This document shows, one piece after another, positions 53,289 through 63,375 of a stretch of DNA of 64,000 nucleotides. A program made the translations under genes and the position numbers. Positions within the stretch are counted from its first letter, which is position 1. Every line of letters begins with the position of its first letter. This DNA comes from Dehalococcoidia bacterium (GTDB lineage: Bacteria > Chloroflexota > Dehalococcoidia > Bin125). A model generated the notes under the pieces. The model had not been told where the DNA came from. It ran no database searches and saw only the letters and a program-made list of their open reading frames with translations. The stretch is from NCBI GenBank assembly GCA_022826965.1, contig JAJDTU010000013.1:434001-498000 (forward strand), read 5' to 3'.

Positions 53289-53963
53289 CTAGTTGGTCGC
53301 TGTCTCCAGCACTGATAGCAAATCGACGCCTACGGCGTCGGGAGGCTGTTCGCCGTTGACCGTCTTCAGTTTGCCTGCCTCGGTGTAGTACGCCACCAGC
53401 GGTTCCGTCTGGTCGGCGTAGACCTGCAGGCGGTTGGCGATCGCCTCGGGTTTGTCGTCGTCACGCTGGATCATGTCGATGGTGTCACAGCAGGGGTCGT
53501 CGAAATCAACCGGATTGAAGATCTTGTGGAACACGCTGCCGCAGGTGGCGCAGCTCACGCGGCCGCCGAGCCGACGTGTGATCTCGTCATTGGACACGTC
53601 GATCAGCACCGTCACCGCGATCTCGTTGCCCTGTTCGTTCAGCGCGAGATCCAGCGCTCTGGCCTGCTCGACGGTGCGCGGGAAGCCGTCGAAGAGGCAA
53701 CCGACCCTCGCGTCGTCGCGACCGATGCGCTCCAGCAGCATGCGGATGGTCACGTCGTCGGGGACCAGTTCGCCCTTGTCCATGTAGGTCTTGGCCAGGT
53801 TGCCGAGCTCGGTGCCGTTGCGCAGGTTCTCGCGGAACATGTCGCCGGTGGAGAGATGGAGCAATCCGGTGCGCTCGGCAGTCTGTACCGCTTGGGTGCC
53901 CTTGCCGGCTCCCGGCGGGCCGAGCAGGATGACGTACATGGTCTGGCCATCGGTGTCTGACAT
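53289..53963 (-). CDS. adk: Adenylate kinase
   Basis: Adk balances ATP, ADP and AMP. Walker A LLGPPGAGKGTQAV near residues 13-26; DGFPRTVEQARAL is the AMP-site block. The LID carries cysteines in CATCGSVFHKIF and DPCCD, so it probably binds zinc as in Gram-positive type enzymes. 224 residues. It starts two bases after the secY stop; a Met eight residues later is an alternative start. Confidence 0.96.
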   Translation of the reverse strand: MSDTDGQTMYVILLGPPGAGKGTQAVQTAERTGLLHLSTGDMFRENLRNGTELGNLAKTYMDKGELVPDDVTIRMLLERIGRDDARVGCLFDGFPRTVEQARALDLALNEQGNEIAVTVLIDVSNDEITRRLGGRVSCATCGSVFHKIFNPVDFDDPCCDTIDMIQRDDDKPEAIANRLQVYADQTEPLVAYYTEAGKLKTVNGEQPPDAVGVDLLSVLETATN

Positions 53964-53965
53964 GG

Positions 53966-55714
53966 CTAGCGAATGAACCCTTCGTAATTGCGCATCAAGA
54001 GCTGTGCTTCAATCTGACGCATCGTGTCGAGCGCGACGCCGACCACGATCAGCAAGCCCGTTGAGGAGATCGTGAGCGCCGTCGAGTCGGGAATGAACTC
54101 CGTGGCGAGGAACGGTACCACCGCGACAAAGCCGAGGAACAGCGCTCCCGCCCAGGTGATCCTCGCGAGCACCCGATTGATGTAGTCCTGGGTCGGCCGA
54201 CCGGGCCGAATGCCGGGGATGAAGCCACCCTGTTTCTGCAGGTTCTCGGCCAGGTTTTGCTGCTGGAAGGTCACGAAGGTGTAGAAGAAGGTGAAGCCGA
54301 CGACCAGCACGAACGAGAGCGCCCAATACGCGGGTCGTCCGGGCGACAGATTTAACTGGACCCAATCCGCCGCTCGAATGATCCAGCCGGGGCGTTCACC
54401 CAGGGTTTGGCCTTCGGCGATATCGGGGGTCAACGGATTGTCGACGGGATCCTCGTGCGTCTTGATCTCGGAGACGGCGATGAAGTTGCCCGCCCGGTCG
54501 GCCAGACGGATCGGATCCTCGGATATCTCGTTGGCGTCGATGCGCCAGGCGTAGAGGGTTTCGCCGGAGATGGGGTCAGCGGTGGTCTCGACCTGGGTCA
54601 GGACGTTGGAGTCGGAGTTGGAGTTGACCCGGTCGAGCACGTCCTGGAACGTGTCGTCCTCGCGGTTCCACTCGATGATGCCCTCGTTGACGACGAACTC
54701 GCCGGACGTGTCGAGGTCGGGGAACAGCGTGGCCAGGGGCTCGTCCACATCCTCACGCGTGAAGGGGACTTCGACCGCCACCTGGGTCTGCGCCTCTTCG
54801 CCCGCGGCACCGGTAATCCAACCGGCCAGCACCGAGGGGAAGATGATGATCGAGAAGGCGAAGATCAGCGGGATCATGCCCGCGGAGTTGACCCGCAGGG
54901 GAATGTAGGACTGACCGCTCTGGCGGTACATCCTCCCGCCTCTGAAGACCGATCGGGCATATTGAACGGGAATCCTCCGCTGCGCCTCCTGGAAGAACAC
55001 GATCAGGGCGACCAAGGCGATCGCAATCGCGATCACGACGGCGATGCCCGACCAGCCAATGTCGGACAGGCGCACGGAGTTGAACAGCGTGGGGAAACTG
55101 GCGACGATGCCGGCGAAGATGATCAGCGAGATGCCGTTGCCGACGCCCTTCTCGGTGATGAGCTCACCGAGCCAGATCAGGAACATGGTGCCGGCGGTCA
55201 TGGTGGCCAGGGCCGAGATCGTGGGGAGCCACTCGTCGGCGCCGAAGCCGATCCCGGTGATGGCGCGAGCGTTCTCCAGGAGGAGCAACTGACCGTAGCC
55301 CTGGACCAACGCCATCGGCACGGCCAGCCAGTAGGTGTAGAGCTGAATCTTGTTGCGGCCCGACTCGCCCTCCTGCGCCAGCGCCTGCAGCTTGGGGACC
55401 ATTGGCTGCATCAGGTTCATGACGATCGAGGCGGTGATGTAGGGATAGACGCCGAGGGCGACGATCGAGAGGTTGTCGAGTCCGCCGCCGGAGAAGAGGT
55501 TGAGGAAGCCGAGAACGGGGTTGTTGTCGAGCGCGTTCTCGAGCTGGGTCTTGTTGATGTCGGGAATGGGGACGTGCGCCACCAGCCGGAAGATGACCAG
55601 CATGGAGAGCGTAAACGCGAGCTTTTGGCGGACGTCCGGCTGTCGCCAGGCGTCGACCAACGCCTGCAGCAGCTTAGGCCTCGTCGGCCCCGCTGCTGTC
55701 TGCGTTCTCTGCAT
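53966..55714 (-). CDS. secY: Protein translocase subunit SecY with large extracytoplasmic insert
   Basis: SecY forms the channel for export and membrane insertion of proteins. This one has 582 residues against 443 in E. coli. Ten membrane segments are recognisable; typical parts are VPIPDINK, NLFSGGGLDNLSIVALGVYP, ITEKGVGNGISLIIFAGI, NSAGMIPLIFAFSIIIFP and GFIPGIRPGRPTQ. Between TM7 and TM8, in the outside loop P4, residues about 303-443 are an extra acidic segment. The ATG has GAGGT six bases upstream and overlaps the end of rplO by 41 bases. Confidence 0.95.
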   Translation of the reverse strand: MQRTQTAAGPTRPKLLQALVDAWRQPDVRQKLAFTLSMLVIFRLVAHVPIPDINKTQLENALDNNPVLGFLNLFSGGGLDNLSIVALGVYPYITASIVMNLMQPMVPKLQALAQEGESGRNKIQLYTYWLAVPMALVQGYGQLLLLENARAITGIGFGADEWLPTISALATMTAGTMFLIWLGELITEKGVGNGISLIIFAGIVASFPTLFNSVRLSDIGWSGIAVVIAIAIALVALIVFFQEAQRRIPVQYARSVFRGGRMYRQSGQSYIPLRVNSAGMIPLIFAFSIIIFPSVLAGWITGAAGEEAQTQVAVEVPFTREDVDEPLATLFPDLDTSGEFVVNEGIIEWNREDDTFQDVLDRVNSNSDSNVLTQVETTADPISGETLYAWRIDANEISEDPIRLADRAGNFIAVSEIKTHEDPVDNPLTPDIAEGQTLGERPGWIIRAADWVQLNLSPGRPAYWALSFVLVVGFTFFYTFVTFQQQNLAENLQKQGGFIPGIRPGRPTQDYINRVLARITWAGALFLGFVAVVPFLATEFIPDSTALTISSTGLLIVVGVALDTMRQIEAQLLMRNYEGFIR

Positions 55715-56165
55715 TGATGACCTCGACGCTGCCGCCCGCGGCAACGATCTTCGCTTCGGCGGCCGGAGAGATTCGCTCGACGCGCAGATGCAGTGCGCTG
55801 GCGAGTTCGCCGCCGGCCAGCACCTTGAACCGCTGGGTCGCACGCCGCAGCAGACCCGCAGCTACGAGCGCGTCTGCATCGACCGTATCACCGTCTGCGA
55901 ATCGGCGTTCCAGATCGACCACGTTGATCGGCTGCGCTTCGACACGGAACGGGGCCTTGAAGCCCTTTCGCCTGGGCAGCGTGCGCATGATCGACATCGC
56001 GCCGCCTTCGAAGACGGAGTTGTAGTCGCGGCCGGAACGTGAGAGTTGGCCCTTGAGCCCGCGTCCGGAGTAGGTGCCTTTGCCCGAAGCGTTACCCCGG
56101 CCGACGCGCTTTCGCCGTTTGCGTGAGCCGGGAGGCGGGCTCAGATCGTTCAAGCGCAGGACCAT
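55674..56165 (-). CDS. rplO: 50S ribosomal protein L15
   Basis: A 163-residue L15. LNDLSPPPGSRKRRKRVGRG and GNASGKGTYSGRGLKGQLSR open the protein; FKVLAGGELASALHLRVERI and SPAAEAKIVAAGGSVEVI close it. About 12 residues of acidic tail (ENADSSGADEA) follow. Its start overlaps the rpmD stop by one base and its end overlaps secY. Confidence 0.96.
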   Translation of the reverse strand: MVLRLNDLSPPPGSRKRRKRVGRGNASGKGTYSGRGLKGQLSRSGRDYNSVFEGGAMSIMRTLPRRKGFKAPFRVEAQPINVVDLERRFADGDTVDADALVAAGLLRRATQRFKVLAGGELASALHLRVERISPAAEAKIVAAGGSVEVINAENADSSGADEA

Positions 56166-56353
56166 TAGGCGTCCTCGATTTCAGTGACGGTGACGAGGTG
56201 GGACACCTTGTTGATCATCCCGCGCACGTCCGGTGTGTCTTCCTTGACCGTGCTCTGGCCCAGCTTGCGCAGGCCGAGCGAGCGGATGGTGTGGCCCTGG
56301 TCGGAGCGATAACCGATGGCCGATTTGCTGTAGGTGATCTTGAGCTGAGACAT
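56165..56353 (-). CDS. rpmD: 50S ribosomal protein L30
   Basis: A 62-residue L30: LKITYSKSAIGYRSDQGHTI, then RSLGLRKLGQSTVKEDTPDV and MINKVSHLVTV. Complete and of usual size. It lies between rpsE and rplO as in the spc operon. Confidence 0.95.
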   Translation of the reverse strand: MSQLKITYSKSAIGYRSDQGHTIRSLGLRKLGQSTVKEDTPDVRGMINKVSHLVTVTEIEDA

Positions 56354-56359
56354 GCGCCG

Positions 56360-56989
56360 CTACTCGTTCGTTCCGGCCGCGGCGAGTTCGGCTTCGCCCG
56401 CGTTTGGGGCTTCCGTTTCCACATCCGCGGCGGTCGGGGCTGCCGCGGGTTCGTCGGGAATCCGACCCGCGAGGCGCAGTCGCTCGCGGCGGACCTGGAC
56501 GGGGTCGCGCAGCTCCATCAATGCGCGGCGCGTGGCCTGGACCACGTTGACCACGTTGTTGGAGCCGAGCGACTTGGTGAGCACGTTGCGCAGGCCGACA
56601 GCTTCCAGCACGGCACGCGCACCGCCACCGGCGATCACACCGGTTCCGGGAGCGGCGGGCTTGAGCAACACCTGCGACGCACAGAATCGCGCCGTGATCG
56701 GGTGCGGGATCGTGCCGTTGCGAATCGGGACGCTGATCATCTCGCGTCGAGCGATGGTTGAGCCCTTGCGAATTGCATCGGGCACTTCGTTGGCTCGTCC
56801 GATGCCGATCCCGACGCGGCCGTTGCCGTCGCCGACGACCACCACGGAGGTAAAGGAGAATCGCCGTCCGCCCTTGACCACCTTGGCCACGCGAGAGACC
56901 GAGACGACCTTCTCGATGATGTCGTCCTGCGGTTCGTCGCGATCGCGGCGGCGGCCCCGCCCTCGTCCGCCGTCTCGTTGCTGCACCAT
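56360..56989 (-). CDS. rpsE: 30S ribosomal protein S5
   Basis: A 209-residue S5. Family blocks are [56 protein letters not shown] and [19 protein letters not shown]. The first 22 residues are Arg/Gly/Asp-rich. After the fold there is an Ala/Glu-rich tail of about 30 residues ([19 protein letters not shown]). Confidence 0.97.
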   Translation of the reverse strand: MVQQRDGGRGRGRRRDRDEPQDDIIEKVVSVSRVAKVVKGGRRFSFTSVVVVGDGNGRVGIGIGRANEVPDAIRKGSTIARREMISVPIRNGTIPHPITARFCASQVLLKPAAPGTGVIAGGGARAVLEAVGLRNVLTKSLGSNNVVNVVQATRRALMELRDPVQVRRERLRLAGRIPDEPAAAPTAADVETEAPNAGEAELAAAGTNE

Positions 56990-57019
56990 GCTTCGCTCCT
57001 GCTCCCGATGGCCGCGCTG

Positions 57020-57406
57020 CTAGAAGACCAGCCCGCCATCACGCGCGGCCTCGGCCAGCGCGCGAACGCGTCCGTGGTATTGGTATCCGGCGCGGTCGAA
57101 GACGACGGTCGAAATGCCGGCTTCCCGCGCGACCTGTGCGAGCTGTCGCCCGACGGCTCGCGCGCTCGCGCGCTTACCCGACCCGTCGTCCTCGGTCGTA
57201 GCAGCGGCGTTCGAGCCCAGATCAGACGCGCTGGCGAGGGTGACGCCGGCGTCGTCGTCGATGATCTGACCGTAGATGTGCCTGGCCGAGCGGAAGACGC
57301 AGAGTCGTGGACGCAGCGCGGTCCCGTGTACCCGTTTGCGCACTCGGAGATGCCGACGCTGACGCGCGGCCCGCGTGGTGCGCCGCTTGCGGCGAATCGT
57401 CGTCAT
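57020..57406 (-). CDS. rplR: 50S ribosomal protein L18
   Basis: A 128-residue L18, which binds 5S r[23 protein letters not shown] and [20 protein letters not shown] with GLVF at the end are diagnostic. A short insert rich in Ser/Asp ([12 protein letters not shown]) lies in the middle. The start [19 protein letters not shown] is supported by position after rplF. Confidence 0.95.
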   Translation of the reverse strand: MTTIRRKRRTTRAARQRRHLRVRKRVHGTALRPRLCVFRSARHIYGQIIDDDAGVTLASASDLGSNAAATTEDDGSGKRASARAVGRQLAQVAREAGISTVVFDRAGYQYHGRVRALAEAARDGGLVF

Positions 57407-57452
57407 CTCATCTTCTCCAGATCGACATGCGCTTACGTTCCAGGCCTCTGGC

Positions 57453-57989
57453 CTAGGCGATGGCGCTCTTGCCCTGCTTACGTCGGACCCACTCGCCGCG
57501 GTAGCGAATGCCCTTGCCCTTGTAGGGCTCGGGCGGGCGGACCGCGCGAATCTCGGCTGCCTGCTGACCGACCACCTGCTTGTTCGCTCCGCGCACGTGA
57601 ACGAGTTGGCCTTCGACGGCAAACTCAATCCCGTCGGGCGGATCCTTGCGCACCAGGTGCGAGTAGCCCACGCGCAGGACCAGCGTGTTGCCGTCCATCT
57701 CAGCGCGGTAACCCGTGCCCTGGATCTCCAGGGTCTTGGACCAGCCCTCAGAGACGCCGGTCACCATGTTCTGAATCAGTGCCCGCGCCAGTCCGTGCTG
57801 GGAACGGTGCTCGCGGCGGTCGCTGGGTCGCGTGACCACGACCTCGCCCTCGCCCAAGGCGATATGCAGGTCAGGGTGAACGTGCTGATCCAGCTCACCG
57901 CGCGGTCCCTTGACCGAGACATGGCCCTGCTCGATCGTGACATCAACCCCGGCCGGCAGCGGCACGGGCAGACGGCCGACTCGACTCAT
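57453..57989 (-). CDS. rplF: 50S ribosomal protein L6
   Basis: A 178-residue L6 with two similar domains. [20 protein letters not shown] and [16 protein letters not shown] start it; the conserved end is [20 protein letters not shown]. Complete and of normal length. Located between rpsH and rplR. Confidence 0.97.
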   Translation of the reverse strand: MSRVGRLPVPLPAGVDVTIEQGHVSVKGPRGELDQHVHPDLHIALGEGEVVVTRPSDRREHRSQHGLARALIQNMVTGVSEGWSKTLEIQGTGYRAEMDGNTLVLRVGYSHLVRKDPPDGIEFAVEGQLVHVRGANKQVVGQQAAEIRAVRPPEPYKGKGIRYRGEWVRRKQGKSAIA

Positions 57990-58020
57990 CGTCCCGCTCC
58001 AATCGTGTTCTCCTGGTTCG

Positions 58021-58425
58021 TTACCAAACGAAGCACAGCACTTCTCCGCCCACGTTCTCTCGTCGCGCCTGCGCGCCGGTCATGACACCGCGAGGCGTTG
58101 TGAGGATCGCCACGCCCAGGCCGCCGTAGGGCCGCGGTATCTCGCGCTTCTGCACGTAGACGCGCAGACCGGGACGTGAGACCCGCTTGAGACCGGTGAC
58201 GACGGACGCGCCGGCCTCGTCGTAGAGCAACTCGACATCGAGGTCGCGGCCGGCCCGTCCGGCGCGATCCTTGACCTGATAGGAGCGAATAAAGCCTTCC
58301 TCGGCCAAAACGTTGGCGATCGAAATCTTCATGTTCGACGCGGGGATTTCGACGCGGGGATGACCCGCGTGAATCGCGTTGCGAATGCGCGTCAGCATGT
58401 CGGCAACGGGGTCAGTCACTGGCAT
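58021..58425 (-). CDS. rpsH: 30S ribosomal protein S8
   Basis: A 134-residue S8. DPVADMLTRIRNAIHAGHP and the end LTTPRGVMTGAQARRENVGG are typical. S8 in E. coli represses the spc operon by binding its mRNA; this was not examined here. The gene normally follows rpsN, but only 72 bases separate it from rplE. Confidence 0.97.
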   Translation of the reverse strand: MPVTDPVADMLTRIRNAIHAGHPRVEIPASNMKISIANVLAEEGFIRSYQVKDRAGRAGRDLDVELLYDEAGASVVTGLKRVSRPGLRVYVQKREIPRPYGGLGVAILTTPRGVMTGAQARRENVGGEVLCFVW

Positions 58426-58497
58426 TGCGAATCCTGCCTGCTAGCACCGTTCCTGCTGTTCATGTCTTCTCTCACCGAGTCCGTCCACTGATTTCGC

Positions 58498-59076
58498 TCA
58501 CTGGTTTCGCTCGAAGGGAAACCCGAGCAGTTCGAGCAACCGTCTGCCTTCTGCGTCGGTCCGAGCCGTCGTGATGATGTTGACCTGCAGCCCGCGAACC
58601 TTGTCGACGCTGCCGTAGTCGATCTCGGGGTAGACAATCTGCTCGCGGATGCCGAGCGAGTAGTTGCCGCGTCCGTCGAAGGCGGTTCGCGACACGCCCT
58701 GGAAGTCGCGGATACGCGGCAGCGCTGCGTTGATCGTGCGGTCGAGGAACTCCCACATCCGCGCGCCGCGCAGCGTGCAGGACACGCCAACATTGTTGCC
58801 TTCGCGCAGCTTGAAGTTCGCGATTGACTTCCTGGCCTTGTTGACGACGGGCTTCTGCCCGCAGATCGTGGTCATGTCGGAGACGCAGTTTTCGAGGATC
58901 GCCGCGCCGCCCGGACCCAGGGACTCGCCCACGCCGGAGTTGACTACGACTTTCACCACGCGCGGAACCTGCATCACGTTGCCGTAGCTGAACTCCTCAA
59001 ACAGTCGAGGAGCGATCTCGTCGTTGAAACGCTGCTTCAGGCGCGGCGCCTGGGCGGTTGAACCATTGGTTGTCAT
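58498..59076 (-). CDS. rplE: 50S ribosomal protein L5
   Basis: A 192-residue L5, which holds 5S rRNA at the central protuberance. [40 protein letters not shown] and [20 protein letters not shown] are diagnostic. The ATG overlaps the rplX stop as TGATG. Usually rpsN follows it; here the next gene is rpsH. Confidence 0.97.
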   Translation of the reverse strand: MTTNGSTAQAPRLKQRFNDEIAPRLFEEFSYGNVMQVPRVVKVVVNSGVGESLGPGGAAILENCVSDMTTICGQKPVVNKARKSIANFKLREGNNVGVSCTLRGARMWEFLDRTINAALPRIRDFQGVSRTAFDGRGNYSLGIREQIVYPEIDYGSVDKVRGLQVNIITTARTDAEGRRLLELLGFPFERNQ

Positions 59077-59390
59077 CAGTCGATATCCCCATCGCACCTG
59101 CGGCAGACTCGCGTCTTGACACCGTCGGCGCGCTCACGGAATCCGACGCGAGACGGTCGGTCACAGATCGGGCAGACCACTGCGACCTTCGATTCGTGCA
59201 AGGGCGCCTCGCGCTCGATGATCCCCGCCGGAGCGCCCATCTGGGTGGGCTGCATGTGGCGTTTGACCATGTTGATCCCGGTCACGATGACGCGGTTATT
59301 CCTCGGGATTACCTGTCGAACCTGGCCGCGCCGTCCGCGATCCTTGCCGGCGCGAATCTCGACGAGGTCGTCGCGTTGCACTCGACGCAT
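59076..59390 (-). CDS. rplX: 50S ribosomal protein L24
   Basis: A 104-residue L24. The KOW motif is VEIRAGKDRGRRGQVRQVIP, followed by GINMVKRHMQPTQ. The end carries two cysteine pairs (CPICDRP and CRRCDGDID), a zinc-ribbon-like tail found in many bacterial L24. One base separates it from rplN. Confidence 0.96.
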   Translation of the reverse strand: MRRVQRDDLVEIRAGKDRGRRGQVRQVIPRNNRVIVTGINMVKRHMQPTQMGAPAGIIEREAPLHESKVAVVCPICDRPSRVGFRERADGVKTRVCRRCDGDID

Positions 59391-59762
59391 CTAGACCACC
59401 TCCGGAGCCAGCGACACGATGCGCATGAAGTCGCGCTCGCGCAGCTCGCGCGCGACCGGGCCGAGGATGCGGGTACCGGTCGGGTTTTGCCCATCAGCGG
59501 CCAAGATCACGGCCGCGTTGTCATCGAAGCGGATGTACGATCCGTCAACGCGGCGGTACTGCTTGGCCACGCGAACGATGACCGCTCGCACCACCTGTCC
59601 GGCGCGAATCTCGCGGCCCGGATCGGCCTGTTTGACCGTGGCGACGATCGTGTCGCCAACGGAGGCGTAGCGGCGCTTGGTGCCGCCGAGGACGCGGATG
59701 CACTTGATCACCCGGGCGCCCGAGTTGTCGGCGACGCGCAGCGAGGATTCCTGCTGGATCAC
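59391..59762 (-). CDS. rplN: 50S ribosomal protein L14
   Basis: A 123-residue L14. [40 protein letters not shown] and [20 protein letters not shown] are almost unchanged from other bacteria. Complete. Its start overlaps the end of rpsQ by four bases. Confidence 0.98.
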   Translation of the reverse strand: MIQQESSLRVADNSGARVIKCIRVLGGTKRRYASVGDTIVATVKQADPGREIRAGQVVRAVIVRVAKQYRRVDGSYIRFDDNAAVILAADGQNPTGTRILGPVARELRERDFMRIVSLAPEVV

Positions 59763-60079
59763 TCCGAATCCTCACCATCCGTGGATGCCTCGTCGAGCGA
59801 CGGGGCGCCAATCTCCTGTGGTTGAATGTCGGCGACCTCGCGCCGTTCGAGGATCTCGACCACGCGCCAGGACTTGCGCTTGGAGAGCGGACGGCATTCC
59901 TCGATCACGACCGAGTCGCCGATCCTGCAGTCGTTGCCCTCATCGTGGACCAGGTAGCGCTTGCGACGGCGCATGATTTTCTTGTAGAGCGGGTGGCGCA
60001 CCGTACGTTCGACGCGCACCGACACGGTCTTGTGGCGCGCATCGGCGACGGCGATTCCAACACGTCGTTTGCGTGCCAT
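59759..60079 (-). CDS. rpsQ: 30S ribosomal protein S17
   Basis: A 106-residue S17. [39 protein letters not shown] and [19 protein letters not shown] are diagnostic. The fold ends near residue 82. About 24 residues of acidic tail follow (ending [11 protein letters not shown]), which E. coli S17 lacks. Confidence 0.96.
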   Translation of the reverse strand: MARKRRVGIAVADARHKTVSVRVERTVRHPLYKKIMRRRKRYLVHDEGNDCRIGDSVVIEECRPLSKRKSWRVVEILERREVADIQPQEIGAPSLDEASTDGEDSE

Positions 60080-60082
60080 CGG

Positions 60083-60442
60083 CTACTCTTCCTCGCTCGC
60101 CGAGCCGTCTTCGGGCTCAACATTGTTGTCTGCTTCGTCGTGCTCGACTTCGTCGACCTCGGCGGGTGCGTCGGCCTCGTCGATGGCGTCTTCAACGGTG
60201 TCGACCACGCGGGCCAACGGCTCGATCGGGGCGCCGGCGGCCTCGGCCAACTGTCGTTCGCGCAGGATCGTGCGCAGCCGCGCGACCTGGCGCCTGGCCT
60301 GGCGCATCGCCATCGGATTCTGCAACTGCCGCGTGCCAATCTGGAATTGCAGATTGAAGACCTCGCGGTAGGCCTCGTTGATCGCCTCGCCCAGCTCGAC
60401 GTCGGTCATTGAGCGGGCTTCGTCGGCCAGAGGATTCGGCAT
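60083..60442 (-). CDS. rpmC: 50S ribosomal protein L29 with long acidic tail
   Basis: A 119-residue protein; usual L29 has about 65. Residues 10-66 are L29 ([20 protein letters not shown] and [19 protein letters not shown]). The last 50 residues are Ala/Glu/Asp-rich ([20 protein letters not shown] is part) and probably disordered. The ATG is the one after the rplP stop; the ribosome exit-site position of L29 would place this tail near the tunnel exit. Confidence 0.9.
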   Translation of the reverse strand: MPNPLADEARSMTDVELGEAINEAYREVFNLQFQIGTRQLQNPMAMRQARRQVARLRTILRERQLAEAAGAPIEPLARVVDTVEDAIDEADAPAEVDEVEHDEADNNVEPEDGSASEEE

Positions 60443-60444
60443 GC

Positions 60445-60863
60445 CTACACCACCTCGGCTTCGCGAACGACGACCCGGGTGCGAACCGGCAGCTTGTGGC
60501 TGGCGCGACGCAGCGCCTCGCGCGCGTCCGCCTCGGGCACGCCCGCGAGTTCGAATATCACACGGCCGGGCTTGACCACAGCGACCCACTTCTCGGGCGC
60601 GCCTTTGCCCTTGCCCATCCGGGTCTCGGCCGGCTTCTGGGTCACGGACTTGTCGGGGAAGACGCGGATCCAGACCTTGCCGCCACGCTTGACGTAGTGG
60701 GTGATCGCGCGGCGCGCCGCTTCGATCTGGCGACCGTCAATCCAGGCCGCCTCGAGCGATTGCAATCCGATCTCGCCGAAGGCAACGGAGTTGCCGGACT
60801 GCGCCATTCCGCGGCGTCGGCCGCGGTGGTGCTTGCGCCATTTGACTCGTCTGGGCTGAAGCA

Positions 60864-60864
<1 letters not shown>
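60445..60864 (-). CDS. rplP: 50S ribosomal protein L16
   Basis: A 139-residue L16. [20 protein letters not shown] opens it, and [40 protein letters not shown] are the conserved middle, which contacts tRNA at the A-site. Complete. One base overlaps the rpsC stop. Confidence 0.98.
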
Positions 60865-61574
<710 letters not shown>

Positions 61575-61578
61575 GGGG

Positions 61579-61929
61579 TTATCCGTCCTCTGCGTCCTGG
61601 CCGTCGGACACGACGACGGTGATATGCGCGGTGCGCTTGAGAATGCGGCCCACACGACCGCGCGCCTTGGCGCGGAAGCGCCGGAGGGTGCGACCGTCGC
61701 CGGCGTGAATCTCTTTGATGTGCAGGTCGCGAGCGTCGAGCCCGTAGTTGTTCTCGGCGTTGGCGACGGCGGAATCGAGCACCTTCGCGACGTCGCGGGC
61801 GATTGGCTTGGGCGTGAAGCGAAGCTGCAGCCGCGCATCCTCAACCGGCATCCCGCGCAGGCCCTGCATCACGAGGCGCACCTTGCGCGGTGACGTGCGA
61901 ACGAACTTGGCGCTGGCCTGGACTTGCAT
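61579..61929 (-). CDS. rplV: 50S ribosomal protein L22
   Basis: A 116-residue L22, whose long hairpin lines the exit tunnel. [39 protein letters not shown] and [20 protein letters not shown] are diagnostic. The end ([11 protein letters not shown]) is a short acidic tail. The ATG overlaps the rpsS stop as TGATG. Confidence 0.96.
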   Translation of the reverse strand: MQVQASAKFVRTSPRKVRLVMQGLRGMPVEDARLQLRFTPKPIARDVAKVLDSAVANAENNYGLDARDLHIKEIHAGDGRTLRRFRAKARGRVGRILKRTAHITVVVSDGQDAEDG

Positions 61930-62213
61930 CAGTGCACCCGGGTTCCGCGATCGGAGCGGCCGATGTGGCCACGGAAGGTACGCGTGGGCGCGAACTCGCC
62001 CAGTTTGTGACCGACCATGTTCTCGGTCACGAAGACCGGCACGTGACGCCGGCCGTCGTGCACGGCGATCGTCAGGCCGACCATTTCGGGGACGATCGTC
62101 GAGGGCCGGGCCCAGGTCTGGATCACGGTGCGCGCGCCGGAGGCACGCACACGCTGCACCTTTTGCATCAATTTGTGGTCCACGTATGGACCCTTTTTCG
62201 TCGATCGAGACAT
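61929..62213 (-). CDS. rpsS: 30S ribosomal protein S19
   Basis: A 94-residue S19. [40 protein letters not shown] and [18 protein letters not shown] are conserved. Complete and of normal length. Lies 24 bases after rplB. Confidence 0.98.
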   Translation of the reverse strand: MSRSTKKGPYVDHKLMQKVQRVRASGARTVIQTWARPSTIVPEMVGLTIAVHDGRRHVPVFVTENMVGHKLGEFAPTRTFRGHIGRSDRGTRVH

Positions 62214-62237
62214 CGCGCAAACCCTCTGATCTCTGCC

Positions 62238-63074
62238 TTAGCGCCGTCGGCCGCGACGGCGAACGATGTACTTGTCGGATTGCTTCTTGCCACGCGTACG
62301 GCGGCCCAGCGTGTACCAGCCCCAGGGGGACTTCGGCCCGGGGAGACCGATCGGCGCCTTGCCCTCGCCGCCACCGTGCGGGTGGTCGACCGGGTTCATG
62401 ACCGAGCCGCGCACCTGCGGTCGCCGACCGCGATGCCGGTTGCGACCGGCTTTGCCGAGCTTGATGTTGGAGTGCTCGACGTTGCCGACCTGTCCGATCG
62501 TGGCGTAGCAGACCGAACGCACGCGCCGCATCTCGCCGGAGGGCAAGCGCAGCAGGGCGTAGTCGCCTTCCTTGGCCATAATCTGCGCCGAGGCGCCGGC
62601 CGAGCGCACCATCTGCGCCCCGCGGCCTTCGGTCAGTTCAACGTTGTGCACCTGCGTGCCGTTAGGGATCGCGGACATGGGCAGGGCGTTGCCGACGCGG
62701 ATCGGCGCCTCGGGCCCCGACATGACGCGGTCGTCCACCTGCAATCCGTTCGGCGCGATGATGTAGCGCTTCTCTCCATCGGTGTAGAAGATCAACGCGA
62801 TCCGCGCGGTGCGGTTGGGGTCGTACTCGATCGCCGCTACCCGGCCTTCGATGCCGATGCGGTCGCGGCGCTTCCAGTCGATGATCCGGTAACGGCGCTT
62901 GTGGCCGCCGCCGCGGTGCCGGACGGTGATGCGGCCCTTGTTGTTGCGGCCCGACTTCTTCTTCAGCGGGGCGAGCAGACTCTTCTCGGGCTTCTTCTTC
63001 GTGATCTCTTCGAACGTGTGTCCGGAGGAGTTGCGGCGTCCGGGGGAGGTTGGCTTGTAGTTCTTGATCGGCAC
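62238..63074 (-). CDS. rplB: 50S ribosomal protein L2
   Basis: A 278-residue L2 at the peptidyl-transferase centre. [20 protein letters not shown] starts it; the key C-terminal block is [20 protein letters not shown], with the functionally important histidine in HPHGGG. Start is GTG, one base after the rplW stop. An in-frame extension upstream overlaps rplW and is not supported. Confidence 0.97.
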   Translation of the reverse strand: MPIKNYKPTSPGRRNSSGHTFEEITKKKPEKSLLAPLKKKSGRNNKGRITVRHRGGGHKRRYRIIDWKRRDRIGIEGRVAAIEYDPNRTARIALIFYTDGEKRYIIAPNGLQVDDRVMSGPEAPIRVGNALPMSAIPNGTQVHNVELTEGRGAQMVRSAGASAQIMAKEGDYALLRLPSGEMRRVRSVCYATIGQVGNVEHSNIKLGKAGRNRHRGRRPQVRGSVMNPVDHPHGGGEGKAPIGLPGPKSPWGWYTLGRRTRGKKQSDKYIVRRRGRRR

Positions 63075-63075
63075 G

Positions 63076-63375
63076 TCAGACCCCCTCGAACAGGCGAATC
63101 TCGTAGCCCTCGGCCAACGTGATGATCGCCTTCTTCCAGTCGCGCTCGCGACCCGGCCGCCCGCGACCGATTCGCCGCGTCGAGCCACGCACGTTGATCA
63201 CGTTGACCTTGCGCACCTGGACCGAGAACGCGATCTCGATCGCTTCGCGAATCTGCAGCTTGTTCGCGCGCGGGTCGACTTCGAACACGTACTTGCCCTG
63301 CTCGGCCAGTTCGGTCGATTTCTCCGTGATAATCGGTTGACGCACGACTGCGAACGGATGAATGTCCTTAGGCAT
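63076..63375 (-). CDS. rplW: 50S ribosomal protein L23
   Basis: A 99-residue L23 at the tunnel exit. [40 protein letters not shown] and [19 protein letters not shown] are typical. Complete. Overlaps the end of rplD by eight bases. Confidence 0.97.
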   Translation of the reverse strand: MPKDIHPFAVVRQPIITEKSTELAEQGKYVFEVDPRANKLQIREAIEIAFSVQVRKVNVINVRGSTRRIGRGRPGRERDWKKAIITLAEGYEIRLFEGV

